From NCBI GenBank assembly GCA_009692275.1, contig SHZL01000095.1:1-9408 (forward strand): a DNA stretch of 9,408 nt, written 5' to 3'. The stretch is from Lysobacterales bacterium. GTDB lineage: Bacteria > Pseudomonadota > Gammaproteobacteria > Xanthomonadales > SZUA-36. This document shows, in pieces, positions 1-6,108 of the stretch; positions within the stretch are counted from its first letter, which is position 1; the number at the start of each line of letters is the position of its first letter. The notes beneath the pieces are model-generated. The model was not told the origin of the DNA and searched no databases. It worked only from the letters and a program-made list of their open reading frames with translations. A program made the translations under genes and the position numbers.

Positions 1-226
1 CCACCATCAGCGCCCACACCAGCCAGGCAACCGCGGCAAGAACCGGCTTACTCATGAAACCGGCGGTGCCGCCTCCGACCAGGGAGAACCAGGGCACCCT
101 GAGAGCCTGCAAAGAGCTTTGCGGCATGGCCTTGAGGGCGTATCGCACCAGCGCAGGCACGGGCAGCAACAGCAGCAACCAGGGCCAGGCCAGTATCAAG
201 CCTGACGCAGTAAGCGGCTCATCCAT
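1..226 (-). CDS. BatA-like vWA-domain membrane protein, N-terminal part only
   Basis: Partial gene cut by the left window edge; the first 75 codons are visible. I translated it directly from the ATG at 226. The protein begins MDEPLTASGLILAWPWLLLL, a proline-punctuated hydrophobic first membrane segment (about residues 8-31). An 'ALRVPWF' stretch follows at 41-47, then the start of a second membrane segment at about 61-75. This arrangement matches the N-terminal region of BatA/aerotolerance-type proteins, whose periplasmic or cytoplasmic vWA domain lies between the second and third membrane segments. The vWA domain itself is outside the window, so the family call rests on the N-terminus and on position. 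The start codon overlaps the end of the DUF4381 gene by 8 bp (ATGGATGA), which suggests translational coupling. It is the fourth gene of the moxR operon. It could be either of the two vWA paralogues (BatA or BatB) often found in such operons; BatA is more likely because it directly follows DUF4381. Confidence 0.8.
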   Translation of the reverse strand, partial: MDEPLTASGLILAWPWLLLLLPVPALVRYALKAMPQSSLQALRVPWFSLVGGGTAGFMSKPVLAAVAWLVWALMV

Positions 227-695
227 ATTTTCTCACCCAGGTTTGAGCCAATTGCCGCAAGCTATTCACATCGCACCGGGGATGCGCTTCGTACGGGCCG
301 CTCGCCAGCGCGGAAAGACTCGCCGCGGCAGCGTCTTGCGGCATCAGGGATTGCAGAAAGTGAACCCATTCCATGCCCTGCAGCCGGACACAGGCGGTGC
401 CTGGAAATGCCCGCAAGGCAATCACCCGAAACAGTTTGTTCATGCGCGCCAGGTATTCGTGCGGGTCAATAGCCGGATCAATTTCCTGGCCAATTTGCTC
501 CAGCGCTGCGAGCCACCGGCCACGACGGCGAACGACCCGCCAGCGCTGGTAGCCATAGCGCAGCGCGAACGCCAGCAGCACGGCTAGCAACAATGACAGC
601 AGCCACCATCCGGGTGCCGGCGGCCACCAGCCGGGCTCGGTGGCAGCGTGAATGTCCCGCAACCGGGAAAGCACATTGGTGTTGCCTGCATCCAT
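219..695 (-). CDS. DUF4381 domain membrane protein of the MoxR/vWA operon
   Basis: A 158-residue protein with the DUF4381 signature near its N-terminus: 'LRDIHAATEPGWWPPAPGWW' at residues 12-31, running into one transmembrane helix at about 31-47 (LLSLLLAVLLAFALRYGY). A basic stretch (RWRVVRRRGRW, about 51-61) follows the helix and should lie in the cytoplasm. The rest is a soluble, mainly helical domain of about 95 residues. The family has no established biochemical activity. It occurs almost exclusively between DUF58 and vWA genes in MoxR operons of proteobacteria, where it is presumed to be a membrane component of the same complex. The start ATG lies 9 bp after the DUF58 stop codon, with no strong Shine-Dalgarno sequence, and the stop overlaps the next gene. 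Length and layout are normal for the family. Confidence 0.88.
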   Translation of the reverse strand: MDAGNTNVLSRLRDIHAATEPGWWPPAPGWWLLSLLLAVLLAFALRYGYQRWRVVRRRGRWLAALEQIGQEIDPAIDPHEYLARMNKLFRVIALRAFPGTACVRLQGMEWVHFLQSLMPQDAAAASLSALASGPYEAHPRCDVNSLRQLAQTWVRKYG

Positions 696-704
696 GGAAA
701 AGGC

Positions 705-1661
705 TCAGGCCGGACGGCCAACCAGCATGCGCAGTTCGCGGCCAAGCAGATCCACGGGATCATCATCGGTGTGCATGACCATCCAGCCACATTTGTGCCG
801 GTAAAAAAGGTGGCGCGGTTCTTCCTCATGGCGCTGACCCATGGCCATGAACTTTTTGCGGTCGGCGGACAGGCTGGTGTCGATGATGGTCGAAGTGTGA
901 CCGTCGCTGATCGGGTAGCGGCCATCCGGCAAGTCGTGTTCCGAGCGATCCAGGACCTGGCATCCAATCACATCGTTGTGCAGCCGCAATCGGGACAAGT
1001 GCCGGTTGCAGTCATCGTCGAGGCTGAAAAAATCGCTGATTACTATGATCAGACTGCCTGGCCGCGCAGCATGTCGCACCCGCTCCAGTGCGCGCGACAG
1101 TGGCTCTGATTTTCCAGCGTACTGCGATGGCTGTAGCCAGTCCACCAGGCTCTGGATCATCCGCATGGCTCCGCGGCGCCCTCCCGCCGGGCGCAGTTCG
1201 CGATGCCGTCCGGGTGCAAACAGGAATCCGCCGATACGGTCGCCACGCCGGACGGCAGACCAGGCCACGGAAGCTGCCAGTTGCCCTGCGGCTACGGATT
1301 TGAGCCTGCGGCGAGTACCAAAATACAGGCTGGGACTGGCGTCAAGGACTACCAGTACCGGTCGCTCACGTTCCTCCTGGAAGACTTTGGTATGGGGCCT
1401 GCCAGTGCGGGCGGTGACGCGCCAATCCATGTTACGGATGTCATCGCCCGGCTGGTAATTACGTGATTCCACAAAGTCTACGCCGCGGCCGCGGAAACGT
1501 GAGCGGTAGGCGCCTGCAAGCGCAGAAGTTGCAGCCTGGCGCATGGGCAGACGCAAACCGTGGCAGCGCGGACGAAGCGCCAGCAATTCGGCTGAGGTGA
1601 CATGAATTCCATCCCCTCGCTCCAGCGGTTGTTTGTTCGCGGTTGGTACTCCCAACCTCAT
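705..1661 (-). CDS. DUF58 (vWA-like) protein of the MoxR operon
   Basis: A 318-residue soluble protein with the DUF58 core motif at residues 58-81: 'RGRGVDFVESRNYQPGDD' followed by IRNMDWR. It then has TGRPHTKVFQEERER (86-100) and a vWA-like strand with an intact MIDAS-type DxSxS (D107-A-S-P-S111). The basic region 'HGLRLPMRQAATSALAGAYRSRFRGRG' shape before the core is also usual. No transmembrane segment or signal peptide is visible, so it is probably cytoplasmic. DUF58 proteins work with MoxR ATPases and may act as adaptors that bind substrate through the vWA fold; the substrate here is unknown. The start ATG overlaps the moxR stop in an ATGA arrangement, which implies coupled translation. 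An AAGG lies about 10 nt upstream, inside moxR, at longer than ideal spacing. No other in-frame start fits as well, the next methionine being residue 40. Nothing looks broken. Confidence 0.9.
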   Translation of the reverse strand: MRLGVPTANKQPLERGDGIHVTSAELLALRPRCHGLRLPMRQAATSALAGAYRSRFRGRGVDFVESRNYQPGDDIRNMDWRVTARTGRPHTKVFQEERERPVLVVLDASPSLYFGTRRRLKSVAAGQLAASVAWSAVRRGDRIGGFLFAPGRHRELRPAGGRRGAMRMIQSLVDWLQPSQYAGKSEPLSRALERVRHAARPGSLIIVISDFFSLDDDCNRHLSRLRLHNDVIGCQVLDRSEHDLPDGRYPISDGHTSTIIDTSLSADRKKFMAMGQRHEEEPRHLFYRHKCGWMVMHTDDDPVDLLGRELRMLVGRPA

Positions 1662-2710
1662 GGCACGGGAACCTTGTCCAGCAAGCGATCGGTCAACTGG
1701 TCGACGGTCATTCCATCGGCCTCGGCTTCGTAGGACAGGAGCACGCGATGGCGCAGGACGTCATGTACCACGGCATGCACATCATCCGGTGATACGTAAT
1801 CTCGATTCGCCAGCCATGCCCTGGCGCGTGCGCAACGGTCGAGGCCGATGGAAGCACGCGGACTTGCACCGTAGCTCACCATCGAAGCCAGCGCGGGATC
1901 CCAGCGTCCCGGCTCCCGGGTAGCCAGCACCAGCTGCACAATGTACTCCTGCAAAGCCGGTGCAAGGTACATGTCCAGCACACCCGCCTGGGCGGAAAAC
2001 ACCTGCTGCTGGGTAACGATGACGGGAGCCTGGACGTGATGGCCCAGTTCATCGCGCGCCTGTTGGCGGGCCAGGTTGAGGATTTTCAATTCGGCTTCTG
2101 CGCCTGGATAACCGATGGAAACATGCATCAGGAATCGGTCCAGCTGCGCTTCGGGCAAGGGATAAGTGCCTTCCTGTTCGATCGGGTTCTGGGTTGCCAT
2201 GACGAGGAAGAGTCGCGGTAAGCGGTAGGTCACCCGACCTACGGTAACCTGGTGCTCACCCATGGCCTCCAGCAGCGCAGATTGCACCTTGGCAGGCGCA
2301 CGATTCACTTCATCTGCCAGGATCAGGTTGTGGAATATGGGTCCTTGTTGAAATTCGAAGCTGCCTTCTTGCGGGCGGTAAATCTCGGTTCCGGTCAAAT
2401 CGGCCGGCAGCAGGTCGGGGGTGAACTGGATACGATGAAAATCGCCTTCAATCCGGTCCGCGATCACTTTGATGGCCGTGGTCTTGGCCAGGCCCGGCGC
2501 ACCCTCCACCAGCAAGTGGCCGTTGCTGAGCAGGGCGATCAACAGGCGCTCCATCAGGCGCTGTTGCCCGATGATCAATTCATTGGCCACCTCGCTCAGC
2601 CTGATAAAAGCGGCATGGGCGTCTGCGGTTCCAGCTTCAGGGTTGGAGGCGTTAGCCGTTAAGTCCGGGGTATGGGTCGAACTATGAGCCGAGGTATTTG
2701 CTTGATTCAT
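1658..2710 (-). CDS. moxR: MoxR family AAA+ ATPase
   Basis: A MoxR-family AAA+ ATPase of 350 residues from the ATG at 2710. Visible motifs are: Walker A GAPGLAKT (70-77), Walker B LILADEVNRAP (129-139), sensor 1 region ATQNP followed by the family signature EQEGTYPLPEAQLDRF (172-193), and sensor 2 SPRA (283-286) before the helical lid domain. All catalytic motifs are intact. The first 30 or so residues are a Ser/Thr/Ala-rich, probably disordered extension. A GTG at 2731 would add seven residues, but I prefer the ATG because AAGG lies 6 nt before it. It is first in the operon with DUF58, DUF4381 and a vWA membrane protein. MoxR proteins use ATP hydrolysis to remodel or mature partner complexes, usually with a vWA protein encoded beside them. 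The particular client here cannot be read from sequence. Confidence 0.93.
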   Translation of the reverse strand: MNQANTSAHSSTHTPDLTANASNPEAGTADAHAAFIRLSEVANELIIGQQRLMERLLIALLSNGHLLVEGAPGLAKTTAIKVIADRIEGDFHRIQFTPDLLPADLTGTEIYRPQEGSFEFQQGPIFHNLILADEVNRAPAKVQSALLEAMGEHQVTVGRVTYRLPRLFLVMATQNPIEQEGTYPLPEAQLDRFLMHVSIGYPGAEAELKILNLARQQARDELGHHVQAPVIVTQQQVFSAQAGVLDMYLAPALQEYIVQLVLATREPGRWDPALASMVSYGASPRASIGLDRCARARAWLANRDYVSPDDVHAVVHDVLRHRVLLSYEAEADGMTVDQLTDRLLDKVPVP

Positions 2711-2748
2711 ACGAAACCTTTTCAGGTGCACTAATTAACGAAGCAGGG

Positions 2749-2776
2749 AGTATACAGACTGAAACTGAACAAACAA
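2749..2776 (-). promoter_or_regulatory. Putative sigma70 promoter of the moxR operon
   Basis: On the minus strand TATACT (2754-2749) matches five of six bases of the -10 consensus. TTGTTT (2776-2771) sits 16 bp upstream as a weaker -35 with TTG conserved. Transcription would start near 2742, giving a leader of about 32 nt before the ATG at 2710, with AAGG (2720-2717) at 6 nt spacing. The fit of promoter, leader and ribosome binding site supports the shorter moxR start. Sequence inference only. Confidence 0.5.
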
Positions 2777-2867
2777 TTCCAGCCTTAGACTACTTTGTGG
2801 AAATTTGTTCAAAAAGGTTAGTGTCATTGGTCATGTCGGGTGCAGAAAGCGCTCTTGCATCGCGTGC

Positions 2868-2895
2868 TTGCTATTTACGAACATTATTGTACGAT
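2868..2895 (+). promoter_or_regulatory. Possible promoter of the small lipoprotein gene
   Basis: TTGCTA (2868-2873) and TACGAT (2890-2895) are separated by 16 bp, each matching four of six consensus bases. The start would be near 2902, about 48 nt before the ATG. The match is modest. The -10 lies inside a cluster of TACGA/TCGTA half-sites that could bind a regulator. Confidence 0.3.
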
Positions 2896-2949
2896 GAACT
2901 TCGTATTTAACTTACCTGACCAAGCCATTGCGGCGCTCTGGAGGACACC

Positions 2950-3189
2950 ATGAAAAAACCGGTAATCATTCTGCTGAGTATCAACGCGCTGTTGCTGGGT
3001 GCCTGCGCCAGTCAAAAGCCAGTGCCTGCGCAGCCACAAATTGCCAGCACTGCCCCTGCGGCTGCCACTCAGATGTCGCCCTCGGAAGAATACCGGCGCT
3101 ACGTTGAGAAACACGCGCAACAAGTGCACGCAGAGCTGCACTGGTATCACATACCAGATGATGATGACGTGGAAAAAACCGATTCCTGA
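2950..3189 (+). CDS. Small lipoprotein of unknown function
   Basis: A 79-residue protein that I do not recognise. The N-terminus is a clear lipoprotein signal: MKK, then a hydrophobic core (PVIILLSINALLL, 4-16), then lipobox LLGAC with the acylated cysteine at residue 19. After it comes a linker rich in Pro, Ala and Gln (about 20-42). The short C-terminal part has a charged helical-looking stretch, SPSEEYRRYVEKHAQQVHAE (43-62), followed by LHWYHIPDDDD (63-73). His-rich and Asp-rich residues are concentrated there. The residue after the cysteine is Ala, not Asp, so outer-membrane sorting would be expected by the Lol +2 rule. A strong ribosome binding site, GGAGG at 2940-2944, lies 5 nt before the ATG, which supports a real gene. 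It is divergent from moxR and converges on priA with a 20-bp gap. The signal peptide is well supported; the function is unknown. Confidence 0.8.
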   Translation: MKKPVIILLSINALLLGACASQKPVPAQPQIASTAPAAATQMSPSEEYRRYVEKHAQQVHAELHWYHIPDDDDVEKTDS

Positions 3190-3209
3190 ATAAACATCAA
3201 CCCATTGGA

Positions 3210-5396
3210 CTAAAGTTCCTGTGGGTCTACATCAATAGCCCAGCGGACCTTGCGGCCTTGCGGCAGGGCCTCCAGGGGGCCCAGCCAGGAATCAATCTGC
3301 CGGTGCAAGTCGGCGCGCGTATTGCTCTGGAGCAACAGGTACATCCGGTAGCGGCCCGCGACCTTTTCCTTGATGGCAGGCATGGGGCCAAATATCCGCG
3401 TCTCTCCGCGCGGAAAAATGTCTGCGGCGGCGGACAGGAATTGTTCCACATCCGCACGAATCAGCGCTTCGCCACGCAACAGCGCCTGGAATGTCAGGGG
3501 CGGAAGTTGTGCAAGCCGGCGCTCTTCCAGTTGGCTGATGGCAAATGCTTCATAACCGCCGTTGATCAGCAGGGCCATGGACTCATTTCCCGGATGAAAG
3601 GTCTGCAGGATTACTGAACCGGGTTTTTCCGCCCGGCCCGCGCGACCGGAAACCTGTAACAGAGTCTGGCCGAGGCGCTCCAGCGCCCGGAAGTCAGCGC
3701 TGTACAAAGCCTGGTCGACATTGACGACTACGACCAAAGTTACATCCGGGAAATGATGCCCCTTGGCCAACATCTGTGTGCCCACGAGTATGCAGGGACC
3801 GCCCTGCAACACTTGGTCTGCGCGGTCATTGAAACTGTCTTTCCGGCTGGTGCTGTCGCGGTCAAAACGCAGCACCGGAACATCGGGAAAACGTTCCTGG
3901 ATCGCCCGTTCCAGCTGTTGGGTACCCTCGCCCGCACCACTCAGGCCATCCGCACGGCAATCAGGGCAAAATTCCGGCACGCGACGCTGGTTGCCACAGT
4001 GATGACAACACAAACGGCCGGCACTGCGGTGCCACGTAAGATTTGCGTCACAGCGCTCACAGCTTGCGTGCCATCCGCATTCTTCGCACATCAGCACCGG
4101 CGCCCAACCGCGTCGATTGAGAAAAACCATGACCTGCTCCTGTCGGGACAGGGTTTCGGCCATCAATTCAATGGTCCCGCCAGCGAGTCCGTGATGCCGC
4201 GAGTTCTGGCTCATGTCCAATACCCGCCAGGTGGGAAGCGCCGCACGGGTGGCTCGCTGGCGCAAACGATGCCAGGTGTAGCGGTCTGACCGCGCGTTGT
4301 TCAATGTCTCCAGCGATGGCGTAGCACTGCCCAGCACAACCGGAATATCCAGGTCTGCCGCGCGTTTGACGGCAACATCCCGGGCGGAAAAACGGAAGCC
4401 CTCCTGCTGTTTGAAAGAACTGTCGTGCTCTTCGTCGAGGATAATCAAACCGAGGGCCGGCATAGGCGTAAACAGTGCCGAGCGGGTGCCTATGACCAGC
4501 CGCGAACGACCCGACCGCGCGGCTTCCCAGGCGTTGAGCCGCTCCCCCTGGCTGATGCGGGAATGAATGACGGCGGGTTCAAGGCCCAGGCGTTGCCGGA
4601 AACGGCGCAGCAATTGTGGCGTCAGGCCAATTTCCGGCACCAGCACCAGGCACTGCTTGCCAGCCCGGATCACCGGCTCCAGCAAGTGCAGATACACCTC
4701 GGTCTTGCCGCTGCCGGTTACACCATCAAGCAAGTGGCAGTGGAAATGGCCACTCATTCGACTGATTGAGTCGACCACACTGAGCTGCTCTGCGGTCAGC
4801 ACCGGCCCCGGCGTGATGTGTGGCTCGCCGGTCACCAGGGGCACGGTATGAACCCATCCCTGTTGCAACAAGCGACCCAGGGTTGTCCGCCATCGCAGCC
4901 CTTCGAGTGCCAGCCCAATTTCGCTGATCGGTCCATGCGCAAATTTCTGCAGCATGGCGAACTGGGCTCTTACGCGACCCGGGGGTAGCTGCAGTCTCGC
5001 CTCACCCGCGCCTGTCAGCGCGAACTGCGTGGGAGCAGCCGGCAACCTGGCATCCGGCTTGCGCAACGCTGGCGGTAGCGCCGTTTGCAGGACCACGCCC
5101 GGCGCGTGCTTGTAATATTGCCAGCACCACGCCAGCAGGCTCATCAAGCTGCTGTCGAGCAAGGGTTTTGCTTCGTCCAGAACCGCGAGGATCCGCAACA
5201 AACGCTCTGCCGGCATGCTGCTGGGGACATCGCTTTCCACCACGATACCCACCAATTTGCGCCGCCCGAATGGAACCAACACCCGGGCTCCCGCCGGAGC
5301 AAACTGGTCGCCGGGTGCCGGTAAATAATCGAATAATTGCGCCAGGGGAACGGGCAGGGCCACCCTGAGTACACGGCTTGCTTTGGGAATATTCAT
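3210..5396 (-). CDS. priA: Primosomal protein N' (replication restart helicase PriA)
   Basis: A 728-residue full-length PriA (E. coli PriA is 732). It is the 3'-to-5' helicase that recognises stalled forks and reloads the replisome through PriB/DnaT/DnaC. The DNA-binding N-terminal domain (about 1-105) is followed by a winged-helix region. The helicase core has Walker A GVTGSGKT (225-232, K231), DEEH (321-324) and GSAT (356-359). The zinc region carries eight cysteines, C437, C440, C446, C449, C464, C467, C477 and C480, at the E. coli spacing. Motif V/VI follows: GTQMLAKGHHFPDVT (539-553) and QVSGRAGRA (581-589). The stretch after motif V reads VVVVNVDQAL, where I recall LDVDGAL in E. coli, a mild divergence. 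The ATG at 5396 starts the canonical 'LRVALPVPL..LFDYLP' region. There is no Shine-Dalgarno sequence before it; see the -10 element beside it. It is a single-gene unit, converging with the small lipoprotein gene and divergent from mscL. Confidence 0.97.
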   Translation of the reverse strand: MNIPKASRVLRVALPVPLAQLFDYLPAPGDQFAPAGARVLVPFGRRKLVGIVVESDVPSSMPAERLLRILAVLDEAKPLLDSSLMSLLAWCWQYYKHAPGVVLQTALPPALRKPDARLPAAPTQFALTGAGEARLQLPPGRVRAQFAMLQKFAHGPISEIGLALEGLRWRTTLGRLLQQGWVHTVPLVTGEPHITPGPVLTAEQLSVVDSISRMSGHFHCHLLDGVTGSGKTEVYLHLLEPVIRAGKQCLVLVPEIGLTPQLLRRFRQRLGLEPAVIHSRISQGERLNAWEAARSGRSRLVIGTRSALFTPMPALGLIILDEEHDSSFKQQEGFRFSARDVAVKRAADLDIPVVLGSATPSLETLNNARSDRYTWHRLRQRATRAALPTWRVLDMSQNSRHHGLAGGTIELMAETLSRQEQVMVFLNRRGWAPVLMCEECGWHASCERCDANLTWHRSAGRLCCHHCGNQRRVPEFCPDCRADGLSGAGEGTQQLERAIQERFPDVPVLRFDRDSTSRKDSFNDRADQVLQGGPCILVGTQMLAKGHHFPDVTLVVVVNVDQALYSADFRALERLGQTLLQVSGRAGRAEKPGSVILQTFHPGNESMALLINGGYEAFAISQLEERRLAQLPPLTFQALLRGEALIRADVEQFLSAAADIFPRGETRIFGPMPAIKEKVAGRYRMYLLLQSNTRADLHRQIDSWLGPLEALPQGRKVRWAIDVDPQEL

Positions 5397-5405
5397 CTGA
5401 GCTTG

Positions 5406-5414
5406 ATTCTAACA
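5406..5414 (-). promoter_or_regulatory. Putative extended -10 promoter of priA
   Basis: On the minus strand TGTTAGAAT (5414-5406) forms an extended -10 element: TG, one base, then TAGAAT with five of six consensus bases. No good -35 is visible at the expected place, which is common for extended -10 promoters. The last base of the hexamer is only 9 nt before the priA ATG, so the transcript would begin about 3-4 nt before the start codon. Confidence 0.42.
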
Positions 5415-5430
5415 GCGCCAATGCTTACGG

Positions 5431-5464
5431 TGCGGCTGCCGATTCCCCTTTCGAGTCGGCCGCA
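5431..5464. repeat. Imperfect inverted repeat between priA and mscL
   Basis: Left arm TGCGGCTGCCGA (5431-5442) and right arm TCGGCCGCA (5456-5464) are complementary over nine bases if a 3-nt CTG bulge is allowed in the left arm; the loop is 13 nt. It lies upstream of both divergent start sites, so it could be a shared operator. No T-run follows it on either strand, so it is not a terminator. Confidence 0.4.
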
Positions 5465-5473
5465 ACAATCCGC

Positions 5474-5498
5474 TATGATAGACATGCCACTACAGTGG
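5474..5498 (+). promoter_or_regulatory. Putative mscL -10 element and start-site dyad
   Basis: TATGAT (5474-5479) matches five of six -10 bases; no convincing -35 is seen at normal spacing. Just downstream, at the expected start site, CCACTACAGTGG (5487-5498) is a perfect 5-bp dyad with a 2-bp centre. The centre is too short for an RNA hairpin, so a DNA-level protein site is more plausible. A start near 5486 gives an 80-nt leader. Confidence 0.3.
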
Positions 5499-5565
5499 TT
5501 TGCGGCAACAGAACCAGAAGGTACAACTCAGCCGGCGTATGGCCGAAACTTCGAAGGAGAGCATC

Positions 5566-5967
5566 ATGAGCATGATAAAGGAGTTCCGTGAGTTTGCGAT
5601 GCGCGGAAACGTAATAGATGTGGCGGTCGGTGTTGTGATCGGCGCGGCGTTCGGCAAGATCGTGTCTTCGTTTGTCAATGACGTGCTCATGCCGCCGCTG
5701 GGCGCCGCACTCGGCGGCATGAATTTTACCGGCCTGACGCTAACCCTCAAAGCAGCCAGCGGAGATGTGGCCGCAGTGACTTTGAACTACGGCACGTTCA
5801 TCCAGACCCTGCTCGACTTCCTCATTATTGCCTTTGCCATTTTCATGGTGATCAAGGCGATGAATTCAGTGAAGAAGAAGCAGGAAACACCTGCCGCACC
5901 ACCGCAACCATCCGCAGAAGAAGTCCTGCTGACGGAAATCCGGGACTTGCTGAAAAACCGCCCCTGA
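5566..5967 (+). CDS. mscL: Large-conductance mechanosensitive channel MscL
   Basis: A 133-residue MscL (E. coli protein 136), the homopentameric inner-membrane channel that opens under extreme membrane tension to release solutes during osmotic down-shock. Visible parts are the amphipathic N-terminal helix MSMIKEFREFAMRGN (1-15), TM1 with the glycine-rich pore face 'VIDVAVGVVIGAAFGKIVSS' (16-35), and FVNDVLMPPLG (36-46). A periplasmic loop (about 47-75) follows, then TM2 (about 78-99), a basic KKK cluster (103-105), and a C-terminal helix EEVLLTEIRDLL (118-129) forming the cytoplasmic bundle. I chose the ATG at 5566 because AAGGAG lies 6 nt before it and residue 1 begins the conserved helix. 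The open frame extends 22 codons upstream, but that part lacks conservation signals. It is monocistronic on the plus strand, between two minus-strand genes. Confidence 0.97.
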   Translation: MSMIKEFREFAMRGNVIDVAVGVVIGAAFGKIVSSFVNDVLMPPLGAALGGMNFTGLTLTLKAASGDVAAVTLNYGTFIQTLLDFLIIAFAIFMVIKAMNSVKKKQETPAAPPQPSAEEVLLTEIRDLLKNRP

Positions 5968-5975
5968 TGCATCTC

Positions 5976-5987
5976 GCCCTTCGGGGC
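5976..5987 (+). terminator. UUCG-loop hairpin after mscL, weak terminator candidate
   Basis: GCCC-TTCG-GGGC begins 8 nt after the mscL stop. A C(UUCG)G tetraloop on a 4-bp stem is very stable for its size. It is followed by CCTTAAAAAG rather than a T-run, so intrinsic termination of mscL by this hairpin alone is doubtful. It may act as an mRNA end stabiliser, or work with the larger hairpin downstream. Confidence 0.35.
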
Positions 5988-5991
5988 CCTT

Positions 5992-6032
5992 AAAAAGAAA
6001 CTGGCTCCGTGCCCGCGTGGGCAAGGAGCCAG
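5992..6032 (-). terminator. Rho-independent terminator of prc
   Basis: On the minus strand CTGGCTCC (6032-6025) pairs with GGAGCCAG (6008-6001). A second inner stem, GCCC/GGGC, is separated from it by a 2x2 internal loop and closes on a 4-nt loop. The outer stem is followed directly by TTTCTTTTT (6000-5992). This is a textbook intrinsic terminator about 55 nt past the prc stop. On the plus strand the hairpin is not followed by a T-run, so it works mainly for prc. Confidence 0.85.
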
Positions 6033-6073
6033 GTCTCTGCACCCGTTTCCGGCACTACCACCGCTCAGCTCAT

Positions 6074-6108
6074 TTGCGGCGCAGCCCTAGTTTAGTTGCG
6101 GCGCAGCC
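6074..6108. repeat. 13-bp direct repeat across the prc stop codon
   Basis: TTGCGGCGCAGCC occurs at 6074-6086 and again, identically, at 6096-6108, a period of 22 bp. The prc stop codon (TAG, 6089-6087) lies between the copies. One copy codes for the last residues of the protein and the other lies just after the stop. Confidence 0.8.

Larger units (their letters stand above)
2711..2949. other. Divergent intergenic region between moxR and the small lipoprotein gene
   Basis: About 240 bp, visibly more AT-rich than its surroundings, lying between divergent genes. It holds a good promoter candidate for moxR, a weaker one for the lipoprotein gene, and repeated TACGA/TCGTA elements near position 2876-2905. 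No RNA gene is recognisable. A 70-codon open frame that crosses it starts with TTG inside moxR and lacks a ribosome binding site, so I do not treat it as a gene. Confidence 0.6.

Noticed and set aside
2698..2910. A 70-codon plus-strand open frame across the moxR-lipoprotein gap
   Set aside because: It starts with TTG inside the moxR coding region, has no ribosome binding site and no recognisable domain; the frame is probably chance in AT-rich DNA.
3196..3233. ACCCA...TGGGT inverted repeat between the lipoprotein gene and priA as a shared terminator
   Set aside because: Only 5 bp of stem with a 17-nt loop and no adjacent T-run on either strand; it also runs into the priA 3' end.
3753..4289. 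A 178-codon plus-strand open frame opposite priA
   Set aside because: It is antisense to the PriA zinc-binding and helicase motifs, with no independent ribosome binding site or family signature.
5500..5565. A 22-residue N-terminal extension of MscL
   Set aside because: The ATG at 5566 has AAGGAG at good spacing and begins the conserved MscL N-terminal helix; the extension is polar and not expected in the family.
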